Source: Janthinobacterium sp. 1_2014MBL_MicDiv
GTDB lineage: Bacteria; Pseudomonadota; Gammaproteobacteria; Burkholderiales; Burkholderiaceae_D
Direction: 5' to 3'
Length of the DNA stretch: 64,000 bases
Assembly: GCF_001865675.1 (NCBI RefSeq)
Contig: NZ_CP011319.1
Coordinates: 620,001-684,000 of the forward strand
The position numbers and the translations under genes were made by a program. How positions within the stretch are numbered: the stretch's first letter is position 1; the number at the start of each line of letters is the position of its first letter. Shown here piece after piece: positions 1-9,305 of this stretch. A model generated the notes under the pieces. That model was not told the origin of the DNA. It searched no databases and was given only the letters and a program-made list of their open reading frames with translations.

Positions 1-1264
1 AGAAAAGCGGGTAGTGATCGGCCGCGATGGCCGGCTGTCCGGCCCCGAATTGACGGCGGCACTGGCGCAGGGCCTGCAGGCCGCAGGCGTCGACGTGATC
101 GACCTGGGCGTGGTGGCCACGCCGATGGTGTACTTCGGCACCAATGTGCTCGATACGCGCTCCGGCATCATGGTCACGGGCAGCCACAATCCGCCCAACT
201 ACAACGGTTTCAAGATGGTGCTGGACGGCGAAGCGATACACGGCGAGGCGATCCAGGCACTGTACCACCGCATCGTGGCGCAGGACGTCGGCACCACTGA
301 CATTGCCCGTTTGGGCAGCTACGCCACGCACGACATCCGCGCCGCCTACCTGGAGCGCATCCTCGGCGACGTGAAGCTGGCGCGCCCGATCAAGATCGCC
401 GTCGATTGCGGCAATGGCGTCGCTGGCGCGTTCGCGGGCGATCTGTTCCGTGGCCTGGGCTGCGATGTCATCGAGCTGTTCTGCGACGTCGATGGCAGTT
501 TCCCCAATCACCACCCCGATCCGGCGCATCCGGAAAACCTGCAGGACCTGATCCGCTGCCTGGCCGGGACGGATGCCGAAATCGGCATCGCCTTCGACGG
601 CGACGGCGACCGCCTGGGCGTGGTCACCAAGGATGGCCAGATCATCTACCCTGACCGCCAGATGATGCTGTTTGCGGCCGACGTGCTGAGCCGCCATCCA
701 GGCGCGCAAATCCTGTATGACGTGAAATGCACGCGCCACCTGGCGCCGTGGATCAGCAAGCATGGCGGCGTGCCGTTGATGTGCAAGACGGGCCACTCGC
801 TGGTGAAAGCCGAGCTGCGCGCGACGGGGGCGCCGCTGGGCGGCGAAATGAGCGGCCATATCTTCTTCAAGGACCGCTGGTATGGCTTCGACGACGGCCT
901 GTATGCGGCTGCGCGCCTGCTGGAAATCCTCACGCGCGAGGCCGATCCTTCCGCTTTGCTGAATAGCCTGCCGCAGTCCGACAGCACGCCTGAATTGCAG
1001 CTGGAACTGAAGGAGGGCGAAAACGTCGCGCTGATGGACGTGCTGCGCCGCGACGCCCTCTTCCCCGGCAATGAACGGATCATCACCATCGATGGCTTGC
1101 GCGTGGAGTACGCCGACGGTTTCGGCCTGGCCCGCTCGTCGAACACCACGCCGGTGATCGTCATGCGCTTCGAGGCGGAAACGCCGGCAGCCCTGGCGCG
1201 CATACAGGATCAGTTCAAGCGCGTGATCCTCGCTGCCAAGCCTGACGCTGTCCTGCCGTTCTGA
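1..1264 (+). CDS. algC: Phosphomannomutase/phosphoglucomutase, 5' end cut by window edge
   Basis: The enzyme interconverts hexose 6- and 1-phosphates to feed LPS and exopolysaccharide sugar nucleotides. The frame is open from base 2, so the start lies outside the window; a GTG at 14 is only an internal codon. About 420 residues are visible, so roughly 40 N-terminal residues are missing compared with AlgC-type enzymes. The phosphoserine loop TGSHNPPNYNG, the metal loop DGDGDR and the sugar-binding GEMSGH are intact, followed by the C-terminal domain. It ends 4 bases before waaC, which suggests co-transcription with LPS-core genes. Whether mannose or glucose phosphate is preferred cannot be read from sequence; manB is an equally valid name. 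Confidence 0.9.
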   Translation, partial: EKRVVIGRDGRLSGPELTAALAQGLQAAGVDVIDLGVVATPMVYFGTNVLDTRSGIMVTGSHNPPNYNGFKMVLDGEAIHGEAIQALYHRIVAQDVGTTDIARLGSYATHDIRAAYLERILGDVKLARPIKIAVDCGNGVAGAFAGDLFRGLGCDVIELFCDVDGSFPNHHPDPAHPENLQDLIRCLAGTDAEIGIAFDGDGDRLGVVTKDGQIIYPDRQMMLFAADVLSRHPGAQILYDVKCTRHLAPWISKHGGVPLMCKTGHSLVKAELRATGAPLGGEMSGHIFFKDRWYGFDDGLYAAARLLEILTREADPSALLNSLPQSDSTPELQLELKEGENVALMDVLRRDALFPGNERIITIDGLRVEYADGFGLARSSNTTPVIVMRFEAETPAALARIQDQFKRVILAAKPDAVLPF

Positions 1265-1268
1265 CGCC

Positions 1269-2291
1269 ATGACCGCTCAATCCGGCGCACAGGCGCCCCT
1301 GAAAATCCTGCTGGTGCGCGTTTCCTCGTTGGGCGACGTGCTGCACAACCTGCCGATGGTGCATGACATCGCCCGCCATTATCCGGACGCCACCATCGAC
1401 TGGGTGGTCGAGGAGGGCTACACGAGCCTGGTGCGCCTGAATTCGCGCGTTGGCACCATCTTCCCATTCGCGCTGCGGCGCTGGCGCAAGAGCCTGGGCA
1501 AGAAAGAGACGCGCGCGGAAATTGCCGCCTTTTTCCGCAGCCTGCGCCAGACGCGCTACGATTATGTGTTCGATACCCAGGGCTTGCTCAAGACGGGCAT
1601 CATCATGGGCGCCGCGCGCCTGGCGCCGGGCGGCCAGAAAGTCGGCCTGGCCAACGGCAGCGAAGGCTCGGGCTACGAAGGCATCTCGCGCCTGTTTCAC
1701 ACGAAAAGCATACCCCTCGACCCGCGCACGCATGCGGTAGCGCGTGGCCGGCTGGTGGCCGCCGCCGCCCTGGGCTACACGGTCGACACGCCGGCCGATT
1801 TCGGCTTGCCGGAAGTGTCAGGCAGCGAGCCGCGCCCGGACTGGATGGGCGAGGCGCCGTATGCCGTGTATTTCCATGGCACGGCGCGCGACGCCAAGAA
1901 ATGGGCGCCGGAAAACTGGATCGCCCTCGGTCACGCGCTCTCGCCCATGCCGATTTTGCTGCCCTGGGGTTCGCCCAAGGAAAAGGCGGAAGCCGAGTTG
2001 CTGGCGGCGAGCCTGCCGAATGCGCGCGTGCTGCCGAAACTGTCGATGAGCGACGCCACCATGCTGGCGCGCCGCGCCGCGCTGGTAATCGGCGTCGATA
2101 CGGGCCTGACGCATATCGCCGCCGCCTTTTTGCGGCCAACGGTGGAAATCTATGCCGATTCGCCGCTGTGGAAAACGGAAGGCAACTGGTCGCCGAAAAT
2201 CATCAACCTGGGCGATAAAGGTACGCCGCCCGGCGTGCCGGAAGTGCTGGCCGCGGCACAGCGCCTGCTGGCCGACTATCCTCCCGCCTGA
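1269..2291 (+). CDS. waaC: Lipopolysaccharide heptosyltransferase I
   Basis: WaaC adds the first heptose to Kdo2-lipid A on the inner face of the inner membrane. The 340-residue product has the GT-B / family 9 layout: an N-terminal segment starting ILLVRVSSLGDVLHNLP, typical of WaaC, and a C-terminal donor domain with GVDTGLTHIAAA, the family motif for ADP-heptose binding. It starts 4 bases after the mutase stop and is followed 19 bases later by waaA, so the three are probably one operon. Length is normal for the family. Confidence 0.93.
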   Translation: MTAQSGAQAPLKILLVRVSSLGDVLHNLPMVHDIARHYPDATIDWVVEEGYTSLVRLNSRVGTIFPFALRRWRKSLGKKETRAEIAAFFRSLRQTRYDYVFDTQGLLKTGIIMGAARLAPGGQKVGLANGSEGSGYEGISRLFHTKSIPLDPRTHAVARGRLVAAAALGYTVDTPADFGLPEVSGSEPRPDWMGEAPYAVYFHGTARDAKKWAPENWIALGHALSPMPILLPWGSPKEKAEAELLAASLPNARVLPKLSMSDATMLARRAALVIGVDTGLTHIAAAFLRPTVEIYADSPLWKTEGNWSPKIINLGDKGTPPGVPEVLAAAQRLLADYPPA

Positions 2292-2310
2292 CTTCAACGT
2301 TCAAATCATC

Positions 2311-3585
2311 ATGCGACTTCTTTATACCCTTGCCTGGTGGCTGGCCTTGCCACTGGTGCTGGCGCGGCTGTGGCTGCGGGGCCGCCAGGAGCCCGGCTAT
2401 CGCCAGCACTGGGGCGAACGCCTCGGCTTCTACGGCCGCCGGCCTGCCCCTGTTCCTCCTACGATCTGGCTGCACGCCGTCTCCGTCGGAGAGACGCGCG
2501 CGGCCGAGCCGCTGATCGATGCGCTGCTGGCTGAATGGCCCGCTTGCCGCATCGTCCTCACGCACATGACGCCGACGGGGCGCGCCACGGGCAAGTCGCT
2601 GTTCGCCAAGCACGGCGCGCGCCTCTTGCAAAGCTACCTGCCCTACGATACGGGCGCCATGCCGGCCAGTTTCATCCGTCACTTTGCGCCGCGCATCTGC
2701 ATCCTGATGGAGACGGAAGTGTGGCCGAACCTGATCCACCAATGCAATCGCCACGGCGTGCCCGTGGTGCTGGCCAATGCGCGCCTGTCGCAGCGTTCGC
2801 TGGGCAAGGCGCAGCGCCTGGGCAAGCTGATAGGCGACGCCGCGCGCGGCATCACGCTGGTGGCGGCGCAGACGCAGGACGACGCGCAGCGCGTGCGCCA
2901 GCTGGGCGTGCCGGACGTGGTGGTCACGGGCAGCATCAAGTTCGACGTCGTCGTGCCCGATGCCGCGCTGGCGACCGGAGCGTGGCTGCGCGGCGCCATC
3001 GGCGCCCGCCCCGTGCTGCTGTGCGCCAGCACGCGCGAAGGGGAGGAGCCATTGATCCTCGACGCCTGGCTGCGCGCCAGCCAGCCTGCCGGCGTGCTGC
3101 TGCTGATCGTGCCGCGCCACCCGCAGCGCTTCGACGAGGTGGAAAAAATGGTGCTGGCGCACGGCCTGGCCGTGCAGCGCCGCTCCAGCCTGACCGGGGA
3201 TGGCGTCGTGGCGGCGGGCACGCAGGTGCTGCTGGGCGATACCATGGGCGAGATGTTTGCCTATTACGCGGCTTGCGACTGCGCGTTTGTCGGCGGCAGC
3301 CTGCTGCCGCTGGGCGGGCAAAACCTGATCGAGCCGGCGGCGCTGGGCAAGCCCGTGCTGATCGGGCCGCATACCTTCAATTTTGCGCTGGTGACGGAGC
3401 AGGCGATTGCCGCCGGCGGCGCCGCGCTGGTGGCCGATGCCGATGCCTTGATGATGCAAGCGTCGGCACTGCTGCGGGATCCGGCGCGCCTGGCGGCGAT
3501 GGGAGCTAAAGCGCTGGCGTTCGCGGCGCAGCACCGCGGCGCCACGCCGCGCACGATAGCGGCCATCAAGCCCCTGTTGCCGTAA
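2311..3585 (+). CDS. waaA: 3-deoxy-D-manno-octulosonic acid (Kdo) transferase
   Basis: WaaA transfers Kdo from CMP-Kdo to lipid IVA. I place the start at the ATG at 2311, although the frame runs open into waaC; from there the protein is 424 residues and begins with the usual hydrophobic anchor (LLYTLAWWLALPLVLARLWL). The N-terminal domain has HAVSVGE, whose glutamate matches the proposed catalytic base of the family, and the C-terminal GT-B domain has GGSLLPLGGQNLIEPAALG. There is no strong Shine-Dalgarno; the gene is probably translated from the waaC transcript. Confidence 0.93.
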   Translation: MRLLYTLAWWLALPLVLARLWLRGRQEPGYRQHWGERLGFYGRRPAPVPPTIWLHAVSVGETRAAEPLIDALLAEWPACRIVLTHMTPTGRATGKSLFAKHGARLLQSYLPYDTGAMPASFIRHFAPRICILMETEVWPNLIHQCNRHGVPVVLANARLSQRSLGKAQRLGKLIGDAARGITLVAAQTQDDAQRVRQLGVPDVVVTGSIKFDVVVPDAALATGAWLRGAIGARPVLLCASTREGEEPLILDAWLRASQPAGVLLLIVPRHPQRFDEVEKMVLAHGLAVQRRSSLTGDGVVAAGTQVLLGDTMGEMFAYYAACDCAFVGGSLLPLGGQNLIEPAALGKPVLIGPHTFNFALVTEQAIAAGGAALVADADALMMQASALLRDPARLAAMGAKALAFAAQHRGATPRTIAAIKPLLP

Positions 3586-3595
3586 TGGATACACG

Positions 3596-3764
3596 GCCAA
3601 CAATGTTGTCGGATTACGGCCTGCGGCCTAATCCGACCTACTGCCGTGATCGAGGTAGGTTGGATTAGGGCCTGCGCGTAATCCGACAGGCGACTACTGC
3701 CGTGATCGAGGTAGGTCGGATTAGCGCTTGCGCGTAATCCGACAGGCGACGCCAACAATGTTGT
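3596..3764. repeat. Cluster of three REP-like hairpins with flanking direct repeats
   Basis: Three hairpins of the type GTCGGATTA...TAATCCGAC lie at 3608-3637, 3659-3687 and 3715-3743. A 23-base segment (CTACTGCCGTGATCGAGG and on) recurs at 3638-3660 and 3694-3716 with a 56-base period. The cluster is bracketed by a perfect 14-base direct repeat, GCCAACAATGTTGT, at 3596-3609 and 3751-3764. It lies between the convergent waaA and the YgjP-like gene, whose stop codon is at 3765. Related hairpins occur elsewhere in the window (29948, 39111, 50377), so this is a dispersed repeat family. Confidence 0.85.
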
Positions 3765-4712
3765 TTACGCGAACAGGACTGGCAGCTCTTGCGAGCGCTT
3801 CCTCAGCGCCTGCTTGGCGCCGTCGTAATCGGGATAGATCGATTCCACGGTGGCCCAGAAGCGGGGGCTGTGGTTCATTTCCAGCAGGTGCGACAATTCG
3901 TGCGCGACCACGTAGTCGACCAGCGGCAGGGCGAAATGGATCAGGCGCCAGTTCAGGCGGATCTTGCGCTCGATGGTGCAGCTGCCCCAGCGCGTGCCGG
4001 CCGAGGACAGCGACAGCGAGTCGTAGCGCACGCCCAGCTTGTCCGCATACAGGTCCAGCCGCGCCTCGAACAGCTGGCGCGCCTCGTGCTGGAACCAGGC
4101 TTTCACTTTTTCCTTCAATTGCTGCTCGCTGCCTGCGGGTGTGACCCATACGTGCAGCTCGTTCGTCTCGCGCTGGAAGCTGGCGCGGTGGCGCGGTGCC
4201 TGGTGCAATCGCAGGGTGATTTCGCCACCGAGATAGGGCAGCGTGGCGCCATCGATCCATTCCATCGGGGCCCGCTGCTGACGCTGCACCTTGCGCTCGC
4301 CCCGTTCCAGCAGCTTCGAGACGATCCAGCCCTGCTTGGCGCGGATGGCGCTGTCGATTTCGGCCAGGGTGACGCGCTTGGGCGCCGTGACGCGCAAGCC
4401 GTTATCGTCGATCATGAAGCCGATGGAACGGCGCGTGGAGCGGCGCAGGGCAAATTCGACCAGGTGGCTGCCCAGCTGCAGCTGGCGCAATGGCGGGCCG
4501 TCGGCGGTGCGTGGCGGGGAAGGCAGGGCAGGGGGAGCGGGAACAGGAACAGCGATGGGCGAGACGGGCGCCACGGGCGGTGGCGCAAGGTGGACCGGCG
4601 CCACCACGGGCGGCGCTGGCGGTGCCGTGGGGCGCACCGCCAGGGGCGTGCTGGTCGAGACGTCGTGCGCGAACAGATCCAGTTGCTGGTCGCCGACCTT
4701 GATGGTCTTCAT
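3765..4712 (-). CDS. YgjP-like metal-dependent hydrolase (DUF45, HELxH zinc motif)
   Basis: The C-terminal half is a YgjP/WLM-type metallopeptidase-like domain with the zinc site HELSH at residues 271-275 and a third histidine at 281 (NHSPRFW). A proline-rich linker of about 60 residues precedes it. The frame is open to 4925 but that would overlap most of plsC; the ATG at 4712 gives 315 residues starting MKTIKVGDQQLDLF, and I prefer it. It is the last gene of the glyQ-glyS-gmhB-plsC run, 44 bases after plsC. The substrate of this family is not established; it may be a protease or an accessory protein. Confidence 0.8.
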   Translation of the reverse strand: MKTIKVGDQQLDLFAHDVSTSTPLAVRPTAPPAPPVVAPVHLAPPPVAPVSPIAVPVPAPPALPSPPRTADGPPLRQLQLGSHLVEFALRRSTRRSIGFMIDDNGLRVTAPKRVTLAEIDSAIRAKQGWIVSKLLERGERKVQRQQRAPMEWIDGATLPYLGGEITLRLHQAPRHRASFQRETNELHVWVTPAGSEQQLKEKVKAWFQHEARQLFEARLDLYADKLGVRYDSLSLSSAGTRWGSCTIERKIRLNWRLIHFALPLVDYVVAHELSHLLEMNHSPRFWATVESIYPDYDGAKQALRKRSQELPVLFA

Positions 4713-4756
4713 CTGCTGGCGCAGGGTCGGCTCCTGGATGACCGCGCTGATGCCGT

Positions 4757-5497
4757 CTAGCCAGCGTTGTAGGCGTGAGGCGAAATGACGCGCATTTCTG
4801 ATTCTATCCAATTTTCCACCTGTTGCATCATGCTGTCCGGGGTGTGCCCTTCCGGCGAAATCGGTTTGCCTATCGAGACGGTGATCAATCCCGGGCGTTT
4901 GAGGAATGACTGCTTGGGCCAGCATTCGCCTGAATTATGCGCAATCGGCACCACCACGGCGCCCGTGGCAATGGCCAGGCGCGTGCCGCCGCTCTTGTAC
5001 TTGCCCGTCTGGCCCACCGGGATGCGGGTGCCTTCGGGGAACATGATAATCCATTGGCCGTCCGCCAGGCGGCGCTTGCCATGCGCGACCACGCTCTTGA
5101 ACGCATGCTTGCCCTGTTTGCGGTCGATCGGGATCATGCGCAGCAGCGCCATGGCCCAGCCGAAGAACGGGATGTACAGGATCTCCTTCTTGAACACATA
5201 TACCAGCGGACGGGGCAGGCTGGGCAGCAGGAAGATGGTTTCCCAGGCCGACTGGTGCTTCGACAGCACGATGGCCGGCGCGTCGGGGAAGTTCTCGGCG
5301 CCTTTGACTTCGTAGCGGATGCCGCAAATGACCTTGGCACACCACAGGATAAACACATTCCAGCGCGAGGTGACCCAATAGCGCTTGTTGTAGCTCAATG
5401 GCGCGGCAAAAAAGCACACGCAGGCCCAGACGATGGTGGCCACGATCATGATGATCATGAACAGCAGGGATCGCAGGAACAGGGAAATATTACGCAA
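4757..5497 (-). CDS. plsC: 1-acyl-sn-glycerol-3-phosphate acyltransferase
   Basis: PlsC makes phosphatidic acid at the inner membrane. The 246-residue protein has an N-terminal membrane segment (about residues 8-30), the acyltransferase motif KHQSAWE at 80-86, and FPEGTR at 153-158. The canonical H-x4-D is H81-x4-E86 here. The start codon is TTG: a GGAG at 5505-5508 sits 7 bases upstream of it and no ATG fits better. It begins 16 bases after the gmhB stop, so it belongs to the same operon. Confidence 0.9.
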   Translation of the reverse strand: MRNISLFLRSLLFMIIMIVATIVWACVCFFAAPLSYNKRYWVTSRWNVFILWCAKVICGIRYEVKGAENFPDAPAIVLSKHQSAWETIFLLPSLPRPLVYVFKKEILYIPFFGWAMALLRMIPIDRKQGKHAFKSVVAHGKRRLADGQWIIMFPEGTRIPVGQTGKYKSGGTRLAIATGAVVVPIAHNSGECWPKQSFLKRPGLITVSIGKPISPEGHTPDSMMQQVENWIESEMRVISPHAYNAG

Positions 5498-5513
5498 TGC
5501 GGTTCTCCGAAGA

Positions 5514-6101
5514 TTAGATACTGAATGCCACGGTGGGCGCCGGTACGACTGGCGCCTTGAGCAGGTGGCCGACCACGGCCGCCAGGTCGGGGAAGACCTG
5601 GGTGCCGGGTGGCAGGCCGCCCGTCTCGTTGGTTTTTTCGCCCTTGCCCGTCAATACCAGGTAGGGCGTGCAGCCGCTGATGAAACCGGCCTGCAGGTCG
5701 CGCAGCGAATCGCCAACGGTCGGCACGCCTTTCAGGCTGGTGTTGTAGCGCTGCGAAATTTCATGGAACATGCCTGGCTTGGGCTTGCGGCAGTCGCAAT
5801 TGTCCGCACCCGCATGCGGGCAAAAGAAGATGGCGTCGATATCGGCGCCCACCTGCTGCGCCAGCGTGTGCATCTTCTGGTGGATCGCGTTCAAGACCGT
5901 CATGTCGAAGTACTCGCGCGCGATGCCCGACTGGTTCGAGGCGATCACCACGCGATAGCCTGCCTGGTTCAGGCGGGCGATCGCTTCGAGCGAGCCGGGA
6001 ATCGGCAGCCATTCGGCCGGCGACTTGATGAAGTCCGGCGAGTCATGATTAATGACGCCGTCGCGGTCGAGAATAATCAGTTTCAGCGCCGGAATGCCCA
6101 T
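5514..6101 (-). CDS. gmhB: D-glycero-beta-D-manno-heptose 1,7-bisphosphate 7-phosphatase
   Basis: GmhB removes the 7-phosphate during ADP-heptose synthesis for the LPS core, supplying the donor used by waaC at the start of the window. It is a HAD-superfamily enzyme of 195 residues with D12-x-D14 (LDRDGVIN), the SNQSG motif near residue 55, and the zinc loop C94-x-H96 ... C102-x-C104 (CPHAGADNCDC). Its ATG overlaps the glyS stop by one base (TAATG), which indicates translational coupling. Confidence 0.95.
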   Translation of the reverse strand: MGIPALKLIILDRDGVINHDSPDFIKSPAEWLPIPGSLEAIARLNQAGYRVVIASNQSGIAREYFDMTVLNAIHQKMHTLAQQVGADIDAIFFCPHAGADNCDCRKPKPGMFHEISQRYNTSLKGVPTVGDSLRDLQAGFISGCTPYLVLTGKGEKTNETGGLPPGTQVFPDLAAVVGHLLKAPVVPAPTVAFSI

Positions 6102-8203
6102 TATGCCGCCAGCTTGGAAATGTCGGCCACGCGGTTCATCATGCCGTGCAGCGACGACAGCAATGCCAGGCGGTTGTTGCGCAGGGCGACATCCTCGGCC
6201 ATCACCATGACGTCGTTGAAGAAGCCGTCGACGTCGTCGCGCAGCTGCGCCAGCGTTTGCAGGGTGCCCGCAAAATCGCCCTTGGCAAACGCCGCGTCGA
6301 TTTCCGGCTGCACGCGCGAGACGGCGGCGGCGAGTTTTTTCTCCGCCTCGTCCTGCAGCAGCGCCACGTTGACGCCGCCGGCAGCCACCTGGCTTACGGC
6401 TTCCTCGTTCTTTTTCAGGATATTCGTGATGCGCTTGTTGGCGGCGGCCAGCGAGGCGCTTTCCGGCAGGGCGGCAAAGGCCTGCACTGCCTCCAGGCGC
6501 TGCACGATGTCGTCCAGGCGGTCAGGATTCTGCGCCACGACGGCTTCGATTTCATTCGGCGAGAAGCCGCGCTCGCGCAGGATGCCGCGCAGGCGGTCGA
6601 GCATGAAGGTGGTGACATCGGCCACCGGATCCTTGAAGCCGGGGATGGCGGCAAATTGCGCTGCCGCGTCGGCCAGCAAGCCCTGGATCGACAGGGGCAG
6701 GCGTTTTTCCAGCAGCATGCGCAGCACGCCGAGGGCATGGCGGCGCAGCGCGAACGGGTCCTTGTCGCCCGTCGGCGCCAGGCCGATGGACCAGATGCCG
6801 ACCAGGGTTTCGAGCTTGTCGGCCAGCGCCACGGCGGTGCCGGTGGCGGTGGTCGGCAGGCTGTCGCCGGCAAAGCGTGGCTGGTAGTGCTCGGAGGCGG
6901 CCAGCGCCACTTCCTCGGCTTCGCCGTCATGGCGCGCGTAATACGTGCCCATGATGCCTTGCAGCTCGGGGAATTCGCCCACCATGTCGGTCAGCAGGTC
7001 GGCCTTGGCCAGCAGGGCGCCGCGTTCGGCCAGGGCCACGTCGTAGTGCAATTTGGCGGCGATGGCGCCGGCCAGCGACTTGACGCGCTCCGTGCGTGCC
7101 GCCTGCGTGCCCAGCTTGTTGTGATAGACGACATTGGCCAGCAGCGGCAGGCGCGCTGCCAGCGTCTTCTTCTTGTCCTGCTCGAAGAAGAACTTGGCGT
7201 CCGACAGGCGCGGTCGCACCACGCGCTCGTTGCCGCCGATGATGTGCTCGGGCGTGTCCGTTGCGATGTTCGAGACGATCAGGAAGCGCGAGCGCAGCTT
7301 GCCGTCGCTGTCGGTCAGGGCGAAGTACTTCTGGTTCGTCTGCATGGTGAGGATCAGGCATTCCTGCGGCACGGCCAGGAATTCTTCCTCGAAGTGGCAT
7401 TCATACACGACCGGCCATTCGACCAGGGCCGTCACTTCGTCGAGCAGCGCCTCGGGCATCAGCACCTGGTCGGCGCCGGCCTTGTCCAGCAACTGGGCGC
7501 GGATGCGCTCCTTGCGTTCCTCGTTGCTGGCGATGACGCTGGCGTTGAGGATCAGCGAGGCCGCATAGTTTTCCGCGTGCGCGATGGTGATCGGCGCGCC
7601 ATCGGTGAGGAAGCGGTGGCCCAGCGTCGTGCGGCCGGCGGCGAGGCCCAGCAGGGTCAGGGGCAGCACGTTGATGCCGTGCAGGGCGATCAGGCTGTGG
7701 GCCGGGCGCACGAATTGCACGGTGGTGCCGTCCGGGCGCTGGTAGCTCATCAGTTTTGGAATCGGCAGCTTGGCGGCCGCTTCCGTCAATGCCGCCTGCG
7801 CGCCGGTGGCGAGCTGGCTGCCTGGCGCCGTGTACGTGTAGAAGAAGCTCTCGGCCTTGCCGTCGACGGCGCGTTCCAGCTCGGCCAGCGTCAGTTCGGG
7901 GAAGCCCAGCGCGGCCAGTTTCTTGGCCAGCGGCGGCGTGCCGTTGCCGTTCGCGTCCAGCGCCACGGAGACGGGCAAGACCTTTTCGCGGATCGATTTG
8001 TCGGGCGAGACTTCGCGCACATTGGTGATGGAGACGGCCAGGCGGCGCGGCGAGGCGTAGCTGGTGGCGACGCTGTCGGCTTCCAGGAAGTCGCGCGATT
8101 TCAGTCCGTTGACGATGCCGGCGGCAAAGGCGGCGCCCAGTTTGGCCAGCGCTTTCGGCGGCAGTTCTTCGGTCAGCAGTTCGATGAGCAGTGTTTGGTT
8201 CAT
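6101..8203 (-). CDS. glyS: Glycyl-tRNA synthetase beta subunit
   Basis: This is the large subunit of the tetrameric (alpha2-beta2) glycyl-tRNA synthetase, which carries tRNA recognition. At 700 residues it is close to the E. coli length (689). The N-terminus (LLIELLTEELPPKAL) and the internal HD-like segment are typical, and a DALR-type anticodon-binding region occupies the C-terminus. It lies 37 bases downstream of glyQ and is translationally coupled to gmhB. Confidence 0.97.
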   Translation of the reverse strand: MNQTLLIELLTEELPPKALAKLGAAFAAGIVNGLKSRDFLEADSVATSYASPRRLAVSITNVREVSPDKSIREKVLPVSVALDANGNGTPPLAKKLAALGFPELTLAELERAVDGKAESFFYTYTAPGSQLATGAQAALTEAAAKLPIPKLMSYQRPDGTTVQFVRPAHSLIALHGINVLPLTLLGLAAGRTTLGHRFLTDGAPITIAHAENYAASLILNASVIASNEERKERIRAQLLDKAGADQVLMPEALLDEVTALVEWPVVYECHFEEEFLAVPQECLILTMQTNQKYFALTDSDGKLRSRFLIVSNIATDTPEHIIGGNERVVRPRLSDAKFFFEQDKKKTLAARLPLLANVVYHNKLGTQAARTERVKSLAGAIAAKLHYDVALAERGALLAKADLLTDMVGEFPELQGIMGTYYARHDGEAEEVALAASEHYQPRFAGDSLPTTATGTAVALADKLETLVGIWSIGLAPTGDKDPFALRRHALGVLRMLLEKRLPLSIQGLLADAAAQFAAIPGFKDPVADVTTFMLDRLRGILRERGFSPNEIEAVVAQNPDRLDDIVQRLEAVQAFAALPESASLAAANKRITNILKKNEEAVSQVAAGGVNVALLQDEAEKKLAAAVSRVQPEIDAAFAKGDFAGTLQTLAQLRDDVDGFFNDVMVMAEDVALRNNRLALLSSLHGMMNRVADISKLAA

Positions 8204-8240
8204 GGTGTTCTTGTCTGGTACGGCGGTGTGGAGGCTCGAA

Positions 8241-9155
8241 TTAGGCGGCGGATTGGTCTGCGGCGGGCAGCATCGGGAAACCGAGGCGCTCGCGCGAGTC
8301 GTAATACGCTTGCGCCACCAGGCGCGACAGGGTGCGCACGCGGCCGATGTAGGCGGCGCGTTCCGTCACCGAAATGGCGCCGCGCGCATCGAGCATGTTG
8401 AAGCTGTGCGAAGCCTTCATGATCTTTTCGTAGGCGGGCAGGGTCAGCTGCAGCTCGATCAGGCGCTTGGCTTCCGCTTCGTAGTTGCCGAATTGTTCGA
8501 ACAGCAAGTCCGTATTCGCGTGTTCGAAGTTGTAGGTCGATTGCTCCACTTCGTTCTGGTGGAAGACGTCGCCGTAGGTCAGTTTCTTGGTCGTGCCGTT
8601 TTCTTCCCACTCGGTCCACACCAGGTCGTACACGTTTTCCACGCCTTGCAGGTACATGGCCAGGCGTTCGATGCCGTAGGTGATCTCGCCCAGCACGGGC
8701 TTGCAATCGAGGCCGCCCACTTGCTGGAAGTAGGTAAACTGGGTCACTTCCATGCCGTTCAGCCAGACTTCCCAGCCCAGGCCCCAGGCGCCCAGGGTCG
8801 GGCTTTCCCAGTCGTCTTCGACGAAGCGCACGTCATTCTGCTTCAGGTCCAGGCCCAGCGCGGCCAGCGAGCCCAGATACAGGTCGAGGATGTTTTCCGG
8901 CGCCGGCTTCAGGACCACCTGGTACTGGTAGTAGTGCTGCATGCGGTTCGGGTTTTCGCCATAGCGGCCATCTTTCGGCCGGCGCGACGGCTGCACATAC
9001 GCGGCGCGCCAGGGTTCCGGGCCGATCGCGCGCAGGAAGGTGCCGGTGTGGAAGGTGCCGGCGCCGACTTCCATGTCGTAGGGCTGGAGCAGGGCGCAAC
9101 CTTGCTTGTCCCAATAGGTTTGCAAGGTCAGGATAATTTGTTGAAATGTGAGCAT
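8241..9155 (-). CDS. glyQ: Glycyl-tRNA synthetase alpha subunit
   Basis: This is the catalytic class II subunit that activates glycine. The 304-residue protein matches the bacterial GlyQ length and begins with the characteristic LTFQQIILTLQTYWDKQGC; PYDMEVGAGTFHTGTFLR and RRPKDGRYGENPNR belong to the active-site region. It leads the glyQ-glyS-gmhB-plsC-ygjP run. The 150-base gap upstream, after lnt, is where its promoter should lie; a GC-rich inverted repeat occurs there but I could not assign a clear promoter. Confidence 0.97.
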   Translation of the reverse strand: MLTFQQIILTLQTYWDKQGCALLQPYDMEVGAGTFHTGTFLRAIGPEPWRAAYVQPSRRPKDGRYGENPNRMQHYYQYQVVLKPAPENILDLYLGSLAALGLDLKQNDVRFVEDDWESPTLGAWGLGWEVWLNGMEVTQFTYFQQVGGLDCKPVLGEITYGIERLAMYLQGVENVYDLVWTEWEENGTTKKLTYGDVFHQNEVEQSTYNFEHANTDLLFEQFGNYEAEAKRLIELQLTLPAYEKIMKASHSFNMLDARGAISVTERAAYIGRVRTLSRLVAQAYYDSRERLGFPMLPAADQSAA

Positions 9156-9305
9156 CGTATGAGTTCGCCGCGCGGACAGGCTGCGCGCTGTAAGGGGTTT
9201 GCTTGAAGCCCGGGCGCCTGCTTGGAAAGCGCGTCCGGGCCGGGGTTTTGCTAATTTTAGCGGTTTTTACGGGCCCACTGTGACTCTTCGGGCAATATCG
9301 GCCGC

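Noticed and set aside
6146..8401. 751-codon open frame on the plus strand across glyS
   Set aside because: It is an antisense shadow of glyS with His/Arg/Gln-rich composition.
9156..9305. T-box or other riboswitch before glyQ
   Set aside because: No T-box core sequence is visible; the inverted repeat GCCCGG...CCGGGC has its T run on the strand opposite to glyQ.
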